Positions 21,653 through 27,222 of a DNA stretch of 27,222 nucleotides are shown in pieces. The notes under the pieces were generated by a model that saw only the letters and a list, made by a program, of their open reading frames with translations, was not told the origin of the DNA and searched no databases. Both the position numbers and the translations under genes were made by a program. Source of the stretch: Nemertoderma westbladi (Eukaryota > Xenacoelomorpha > Nemertodermatida > Nemertodermatidae); the NCBI GenBank assembly GCA_032718475.1, contig JAUCBJ010004626.1:1-27222 (forward strand). The letters are read 5' to 3'. How positions within the stretch are numbered: the first letter of the stretch is position 1; every line of letters starts with the position of its first letter.

Positions 21653-21812
21653 CTGACAGAAGGTCAGACATATGGAGGAATGTGTAGTTGGCTTGTGTGT
21701 TGTTTTCCTCTGCTCGAGCAAACTTCCTGGAGTATTTGTGGGCAATGGCATCAGGCGACCAAACCAGTGTTACTAAAATAACCAATAACACCGAACAATG
21801 GCGACTTCCCAT
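21653..21812 (-). CDS. First coding exon, signal peptide of an unrecognised secreted protein
   Basis: The ATG at 21812 has a good context (A at -3, G at +4). The first about 24 residues, beginning MGSRHCSVLLVILVTLVWSP and ending in AIA, form a classical signal peptide: short polar start, Leu/Val core and small residues at the likely cleavage site after Ala. The mature start is HKYSRKFARAEENNTQANYT, with N-glycosylation sequons NNT and NYT. The exon ends TGTCAG before GT (GTTATT) at 21653, after 53 codons plus one base. That phase matches the acceptor at 20584, 1068 bp away. The product would enter the secretory pathway. The family is unknown; residues just after the signal are weakly reminiscent of ER chaperone precursors, but not enough to name one. 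Confidence 0.5.
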
Positions 21813-22100
21813 TGTGAAATGTAAATTGAATTATGACTGTATCAAATCAATCAATAACATTCCAGCAATATAAAGTACTACTGTATTACTACTAGATGCT
21901 GGCTTACGGCTTACATATTGTCACCACCGTAAAGGTAGATGTTAATAAATACCGGTAATACTGGTAAAGGCCGGTTAACAGGTACACTTCCGGTTACAGC
22001 GCTCTCATATCGCAATGCTGGTCAAATCACAGCGTTTTGCTTTTTGGTTACAGTGCAGTGAGAATGCCGTGACAACGCTGCCAATGTGCGTTCAAAATGC

Positions 22101-22161
22101 CAGATAGGGGGGAAACTGGACGTATTCAAATTCATCCCTCTCCAGGGGAAATTGGACTCCA
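22101..22161 (+). repeat. Interspersed repeat fragment (second G-tract family copy)
   Basis: CAGATAGGGGGGAAACTGGA and CATCCCTCTCCAGGGGAAAT match 12887-12966 in order and spacing. Here the G run is short, and the homopolymer instead follows GGACTCCA as a long C tract. Confidence 0.75.
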
Positions 22162-22200
22162 CCCCCCCCCCCCCCCCTCCCCCCCCCCCCCCCCCCCCCC
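22162..22200. repeat. Long C tract (16 C, T, 22 C)
   Basis: C runs at 22162-22177 and 22179-22200 are interrupted by a single T at 22178. The complementary strand could form G-quadruplex structures. The proline and glycine runs in open frames across it are artefacts. Confidence 0.95.
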
Positions 22201-24432
22201 ATCTCCAAAATGCGACGCAGAACCACCGCCCCATCACCTCGAAGTGTATCTGCGAACCGGGCTTAGTTCCGCTAAAAATTCCCTTTTGCTTCTGAAATGA
22301 ATTATTCAAATTATTACTCGGAATTCCTTAATTAATAAATGTATCTTCCTGTTAATATACTATAGAATAGAAAGTTATGCCCCGTTTATCATAAACCAAC
22401 AATTATTTATGTATAACTAACAATTTAATACAAACAATTGATATGACTTGCAGGGCCCACCCTCACCTTTCCCACATTATGAATGTCTACTGATATATAA
22501 TGCAGATTACAATATGGCAAACTACATACTTTGGTGTAGTCCCTTGGTTACGATATCAGTACCATATTGTACTGTAGACCTACACCATAGGACACGAGTC
22601 GGGCCTTCGTGTAGCAAAAGTTGCAAGCCATCTTGCGAACAATTATAATAATTATACTATGCCTAGTTATATAGGACTATTCTGATATTGGCTTCCGACA
22701 CACACACAGACTTTTGGAAAACGGCCAGAGTATAATTAATAAACAATTATAACAGCTCGCTGATGGCTCGCAGTAGTCGCAGTTTTGTCTCGCCCCACAT
22801 AATTCTTGAATATGAGATTAAGTCACATGTAGACGAATATAGGTTGTTTGGCTTTTGTTATCGTACTGCTTAAAAGCCGAAACATAACAAACCTATATAG
22901 GTAACGGCATCCTAATATTATGCCGTCAAGATTAATTAATACTGTACAACGTAAGCGATTAATCAAATGGCACTAGCCAATAGTAAAATAGCTGCTCTAA
23001 CACCCCATTGGTCAGGTCAGAATAGATAAATCTTTTCTCAATCTATCAGTAGGTAATACAACTGTTATAACACGTTCGTGGGGCCATCGCGCAGGACGAG
23101 GGTCAGTTATTAGATACAGATTAAAATTGAGCAATTCTATCCCAAAATCGGTACTTAAGAAATTTAAATAAATAATTAAGAAAATTTAACCAAACTTTTA
23201 CTTAAAAAAAAACTTTCGCATTGGCAGCTTGGCATCGATGTCATAGAAGTCCACAGTCATACTACTCAAAAAATTCAATGCATTCTTCAGTCCTCGGCTC
23301 TCGCTCATCGGTTAGTCCAGTTTGCCCGTAGCGCTAGCGCAGTAGAGATACCAAAAGTCGAGGTCGCCAACGACACTGCGACAGACAGAGGCGGTGGCCT
23401 TGATGGCGAGTTGTTTGAGTACCGGTACATGATATGGCTGAATAGTCGCGAATAACTGAATACTCTGAACTCTGCAATCTGGAAATGCTGGAATGGCTGA
23501 AGAAAGTGAAATAGGCCTACCACACTTTCCAAGGCAGCAAGGCCACATTATTAATTGCTGCATTGTACCGGTATTGCTGAATTTCAAACCCACCTGATAT
23601 ATCCTGCAGTCTCCTAGCAACCAGCTGATGCCAAGCCTAATAATTTTTGGGTAAATAAATTTATTATAACTGCAAGACAGTTACACAGATAATGCACGAA
23701 GACCCCACGCAAATTCAACTTGGAAAATTTTTAATACTTTTGCCAGACTACATATGTACCAAGTTTGGATATATTATCGAGATTTGGCTGAGTTATTAAC
23801 GTTTAAAATTGGACACAACAGATCAACAGCAACAGATCAACAGAGCAACAGACACACCGATTGAGTTTGAGTTAGTGGTACCTGTATGCTAAGCTCGCTT
23901 ACTTTCGTCGCTTGCCCCACAATTTACATCTCTGTACATGGGCATCTCAAACCCTGTAATATCCGACAGCGACAGGCCGTCTTAAAGGGGGGTATTGTAT
24001 TATCAATGTACTGGTTTGGTCGATATTAATTTTGCTGTTTTGGATTCGTTTATCATTATTAATTAATACCCTGAAGAAGACCCGCAGAGCCGCAGAGGCA
24101 GAAATTGATCGGTAAACTCGAACTTTTTCATTGTAATACCTAGGGAGTTGGACCCCAATTAACTATCTTTCAACAACCTACCCGTACATTATCTCAAACC
24201 CTGAGAGGTCGCTTTAGTTTAACAGTATCTGTACTAACGTACAGTATCTGTTTCTTACTGGCTGTGTTTCATATTGACCCAGAGTCCTTTGTGCGATAAC
24301 ATCGGATTCAGACTTGTGCTATTACTTGTAAATGTTTATTACCTATGCTATATCTTATTATACATGGACGCAGAAACAAGAAGCCAGTTTTCCCCACTAC
24401 TAGGATCGGCATGCTGCATTGCAGCTGCATTT
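22201..24432. other. Noncoding spacer
   Basis: No gene is recognised. Overlapping minus-strand open frames at 23305-23620 (75 and 102 codons) share the same DNA in different frames and show no domain, so they are not called. Two TACCGGTA palindromes (23420, 23566) and one TAGGCCTA (23512) lie here, plus a short CAACAGATCAACAG-type repeat at about 23815-23850. Confidence 0.5.
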
Positions 24433-26060
24433 TTAAGAATGCTGTGCCGGCTTATCGACAAAATTGCACCGCCACAATACCCTATCACCCATGACATTTG
24501 CTAGATCATCCGCATCTTCAAGGCCAGTGTCCTTTAAGATGCGTCTCAAGAAAGTCATGGGCTGTCCACCATGCTTATTCACTCCATGAGGCTGCCAAAG
24601 TACAAGATTATGCACTGGCTGGTCCTCACGGCGAAAGCAATGTCCTGCAAAGCGGAGGCGATTTTGTTCTAGTGTCAAGCTTGGGGGAACTAATGAGACA
24701 CCTCCAATGTTATATAGTGTCTGGTTGGAGATGTGTGCATTGTACTTGACACAATGAACCCGACGTAGCATTCTTGTGAATGTGCCATCCAGAGATTTGG
24801 TGTCCTCAGCAGTTAGAGCCCAGCATGGACTCCCATAGAGGAGTACTGGAACTACTGCTGCTCTAAATAATCGGACCTTAAGTTTCCGATTAATTCTCGG
24901 TGACTTCCAAATCCTGGAAAGCCTATTCAAGGCTGCCCATGCCTTTCCCTTACGTATTCGAAGGTCCTCACCTGACTTCCGGATCCATGATCCCAGGTAA
25001 CAGAAGTTATCCACATGCTCAAGCATACCATCTTTTGAGCTTATGCTCATCCGATCAGAGACTTGCTGAGGACTTTCAAAGTTAACAGTAAAATTTTGGT
25101 CTATCTGGAGTTAAAAAACAGACCAACACTAGAAGCAGCTTGTTCTAATAAGCTGAGGAGCCGTTGGGCTCCCTCTAGTGATTCTGAGAGTACTCCTAAG
25201 TCATCAGCAAAGTCTAGATCAGTTAGGTACTTGGCAGGATTTCCTCAACTTCTGGAGCCAGTAGGTGGAGTTATCATCACCCCATCATCGTTATGATGAT
25301 CTAAGGACTTGCGTAGAACATAGTCAACAACAATTATGAACAAGAATGGTGCAAGTGTGTCTCCCTGGAGGACGCCCCATATCACTTCAATCGGTTCTGT
25401 GTCACCGTCAACAGTAGACACAAATGTTGTCAAACCATCGTATACTGATCTGATTGCTGCAATAATTTCATCAGGAATCTCATATAATGAAAGTATGCTG
25501 AACATACGTGAGCGAGAGACTGAATCAAAGGCCTTGAAGAAGTCAACAAAGATAACAGCCAGATGCCTGTCTTTCTTTTTTGATAACTCTTCAATTATCC
25601 TTCTAAGTGCCAAAATGGGCTCCATGGTCCCACGACCTTTACGGAACCCATTCTGATTTCCACGGAGCAGTCTCTCAATGGGATCCCTGATGCGATTTAA
25701 TCGAATTCTATTGTATACCTTTGCACCAATCGAGATCAATGAGATTCCCCGAAAAGAACCATAGAGTGTTAGGTTGCCCTTCTTGGGAACTGGCACCAAC
25801 TTATTTGTTTTCATTTCTTGTGGGACTCTTGTTGTTCGGTACATGTCTACTATGATGGGATAGATGAGGTTTTAACACTCAGGTATTTTAAAGACCTCAG
25901 GGGGAACACCATCTACTCCACTGGCACGATTGGTCTTAATGCTCTTTGCAGCAGCCTTCACTTCTGCAAAGGAGATATCACCAATGGGAATATACAGTTT
26001 TCTCCAACGTCCAGGTGAGAAACATCCGTCCTCTGCAGAGCAAGTTAAAACAGACCCCTA
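24433..26060 (-). mobile_element. Decayed non-LTR retrotransposon (LINE), reverse-transcriptase region
   Basis: Reading 5' to 3' on minus: an RT N-terminal motif SGVDGVPPEVFK (about 25905-25940), FRGISLISIGAKVYNRI, GFRKGRG, motif A VIFVDFFKAFDSV, motif B GVLQGDTLAPFLF, motif C FADD (25200-25211), then the C-terminal region with CYLGSWIRKSGEDL, KVRLFRAAVVPVLLYGSPCW, LDGTFTRMLRRV and RLRFAGHCFRRE, ending at 24433. The catalytic aspartates remain, but the copy is dead: stops at 26058-26060, 25872-25874 and 25245-25247, and a stop with frame change at about 25101-25120. The endonuclease and 5' part are missing, as expected from 5' truncation or decay. No 3' poly-A tail is evident. The clade is not assigned. 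Confidence 0.92.
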
Positions 26061-26570
26061 ACCAACAAACTGTATCACCCTCTCGGTGGCCGGTTTTCGG
26101 TTATCCGTTTACTCTACGATCTGGCCGGCTATCGTGACACTAGAAGTCCTTGCACAATTCACAATTCACTTCACATGCAGTGCAATACAATAGGCCCTAA
26201 CTAACTGTAAGGTTGTTTGTACGTATATCCACACAGTCATGTACGTACAGGTACAATTTACAATGTACATTGTAATTATTGTAAAGTATTTAGGAGGGAG
26301 TTGACCATCGCATGCTCACATAAAGATTATTATATATGGAAATATACCCATCTTATATTGGTGGGCCTTTCCAGCTGTTTAACAGAAAGGGGTGTTTCCC
26401 AATAAGTATTTGTATTTCCTATATATTTTTTTGTGCCTATCAGAGTGAGTAAACCATTGCCGAACCTCTGAAGACAAATATTGTTCAGAAGATGCCTTGT
26501 GGGTTAGGGTTGCCTCACTAATTTATAGTTTCGTCGAGTAGAATATCATATATATTAGTACTACGTACTA
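26061..26570. other. Noncoding spacer between the LINE and the repeat-protein gene
   Basis: AT-rich sequence with a GTAC-rich stretch (about 26219-26275) that includes an 18-bp perfect palindrome. No coding region or RNA gene is recognised. If the gene at 26590 has an upstream exon or promoter, it should be here, but I see no TATA box in convincing position. Confidence 0.5.
26258..26275. repeat. 18-bp perfect palindrome TTACAATGTACATTGTAA
   Basis: The sequence equals its own reverse complement over 18 bp. A related word, ATGTACATTGTACATGTAC, occurs at about 20296. Purpose unknown. Confidence 0.9.
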
Positions 26571-26793
26571 TCGCCCAGGTAACGCCGCTATGTCTGTGGA
26601 TCGCCCGGGTAACGCCGCTATGTCTGTGGATCGGCGGGGTAACGCCGCTATGTCTGTGGATCGCCCGGGTAACGCCGCTATGTCTGTGGATCGCCCGGGT
26701 AACGCCGCTATGTCTGTGGATCGCTCGGGTAACGCCGCTATGTCTGTGGATCGCCCGGGTAACGCCGCTATGTCTGTGGATCGCCCGGGTAAC
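26571..26793 (+). repeat. 30-bp tandem repeat (about 7.4 copies), in frame with a coding exon
   Basis: The unit GGTAACGCCGCTATGTCTGT plus GGATCGCCCG repeats at exactly 30 bp; ATG words fall at 26590, 26620, 26650, 26680, 26710, 26740 and 26770. Variants are CGGCGG in the second unit and CGCTCG in the fifth. Each unit is GC-rich in an AT-rich setting and carries CCCGGG and CpG sites. The 30-bp period conserves the reading frame. Confidence 0.97.
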
Positions 26794-26821
26794 GAGGAGA
26801 TGAATCTTAGTGACAGGAAGT
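26590..26821 (+). CDS. Repeat exon of a predicted small spliced gene
   Basis: From the ATG at 26590 the frame encodes seven copies of MSVDRPGNAA (one each with R and S in place of P), then EEMNLSDRK and one base of a split codon. The exon ends at 26821 before a canonical donor, GTAAGT (26822-26827). Unspliced, the frame stops at 26827-26829. Spliced to the acceptor at 27049, the split codon becomes TTT and the frame stays open to a stop at 27190-27192, giving about 124 residues. The repeat is polar and likely disordered. The frame is open upstream to a stop at 26539, so the true start may lie further 5' in another exon. No homologue is recognised and the function is unknown. Confidence 0.5.
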
Positions 26822-26903
26822 GTAAGTAGTAAAACTATTACTAGCTAAATATCCAAAGTATCAAGTTACATTCCCTAACATAACAATTATTGCCTCTCTA
26901 CAG

Positions 26904-26960
26904 GCGCGAGAATGATTAAGTATGAGTAATGAGTAATGACCCCGAGTATGAGTAATGTAG
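26904..26960 (+). other. Candidate cassette exon with in-frame stop (possible poison exon)
   Basis: A good acceptor, TTGCCTCTCTACAG (ending 26903), and a canonical donor, GTAAGT (26961), bound 57 bp. Entered in the phase left by the exon ending at 26821, it reads C A R M I K Y E then TAA. Inclusion would therefore truncate the protein. The segment itself repeats the word GAGTATGAGTAATG. It may instead be plain intron sequence. Confidence 0.35.
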
Positions 26961-26977
26961 GTAAGTATATAATTATT

Positions 26978-26999
26978 GGGGGGGGGGGGGGGGGGGGGG
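26978..26999. repeat. 22-G homopolymer in a putative intron
   Basis: An unbroken run of 22 G lies between the candidate cassette exon and the last exon. It is able to form G-quadruplex DNA or RNA on the sense strand. Its length is likely to be polymorphic. Confidence 0.95.
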
Positions 27000-27049
27000 T
27001 ATTGTCTTTTAGTTCTAATTTTATCGAGTACGTTTTAATTTCTTTGCAG

Positions 27050-27192
27050 TTGCTGAAATAATAAAGCTACTAGTAAGCATTAAATCTGATGTACGTGATA
27101 TGGCAAGACGAATTACAGCCATAGAGATGAGTAGCAATTCTATTGAATTAACCAATACTTCTATTGAATTAACCAATCTTTTAGAAAAATAG
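27050..27192 (+). CDS. Last coding exon of the predicted repeat-protein gene
   Basis: The acceptor TTTAATTTCTTTGCAG ends at 27049. In the phase left by the exon ending at 26821, the exon reads FAEIIKLLVSIKSDVRDMAR, then a continuation to a stop at 27190-27192. The tail contains a duplicated SIELTN motif, encoded by an imperfect 21-bp direct repeat, and ends NLLEK. Hydrophobic spacing suggests an amphipathic helix or short coiled coil, which could mediate oligomerisation. It is open in only the phase that matches the upstream donor, which supports the pair. The window ends 30 bp after the stop, so a polyadenylation site is not visible. Confidence 0.5.
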
Positions 27193-27222
27193 CACAATAT
27201 GGCAAATTTTGGTGCTAGCACC

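Noticed and set aside
22022-22309. Poly-Gly and poly-Pro frames around the C tract
   Set aside because: Produced by the homopolymer in a dispersed repeat; overlapping frames on both strands are equally open.
23305-23620. Minus frames of 75 and 102 codons
   Set aside because: They overlap in different frames, have no recognisable domain, and no clear splice or start context.

Overview
The window is nuclear DNA from an animal, most likely a marine invertebrate. Supporting this are a metazoan-type CDC6 replication-licensing gene, GT-AG spliced gene fragments with near-canonical GTAAGT donors, a decayed non-LTR retrotransposon, a foldback MITE, long G and C homopolymers, and AT-rich spacers rich in the palindromes TACCGGTA and TAGGCCTA. 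I cannot fix the phylum from sequence alone. There is no sign of bacterial operons, CRISPR, tRNA or rRNA genes.

Layout. (1) Bases 1-11945 are one uninterrupted purine-rich satellite array, built from roughly 14-bp submonomers assembled into 27-, 31-, 41- and 45-bp modules. It carries several higher-order duplications, including a nearly identical 3.46-kb block repeated at a spacing of 8448 bp. The very long minus-strand open frames here are a by-product of base composition, not genes. (2) Bases 12006-12822 are a 378-bp direct duplication at the array edge. (3) Bases 12823-15690 are AT-rich noncoding DNA with repeat fragments and a 24-G tract. (4) Bases 15690-15884 are a 34-bp tandem array of RFX/X-box-like palindromes whose last copy overlaps the end of the CDC6 coding sequence. 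(5) Bases 15855-18086 (minus) are an intronless CDC6 gene with an in-frame expansion of cyclin-dependent-kinase consensus sites. (6) Bases 18090-20420 are spacer with a 326-bp foldback MITE flanked by a perfect 10-bp target-site duplication. (7) Bases 20423-21812 (minus) hold two exons, phase-compatible with each other, of an unrecognised secreted protein. (8) Bases 21813-24432 are noncoding, with a repeat element that carries a long C tract. (9) Bases 24433-26060 (minus) are the reverse-transcriptase half of a dead LINE. (10) Bases 26571-27192 (plus) hold a predicted small spliced gene encoding seven copies of a 10-residue repeat plus a short helical tail, with a possible poison exon in its intron.

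The genes do not form an obvious pathway. The most interesting theme is local tandem amplification acting on coding and regulatory sequence: CDK sites inside CDC6, palindromes at the CDC6 3' end, and the 10-residue repeat gene, all near a very large satellite block.
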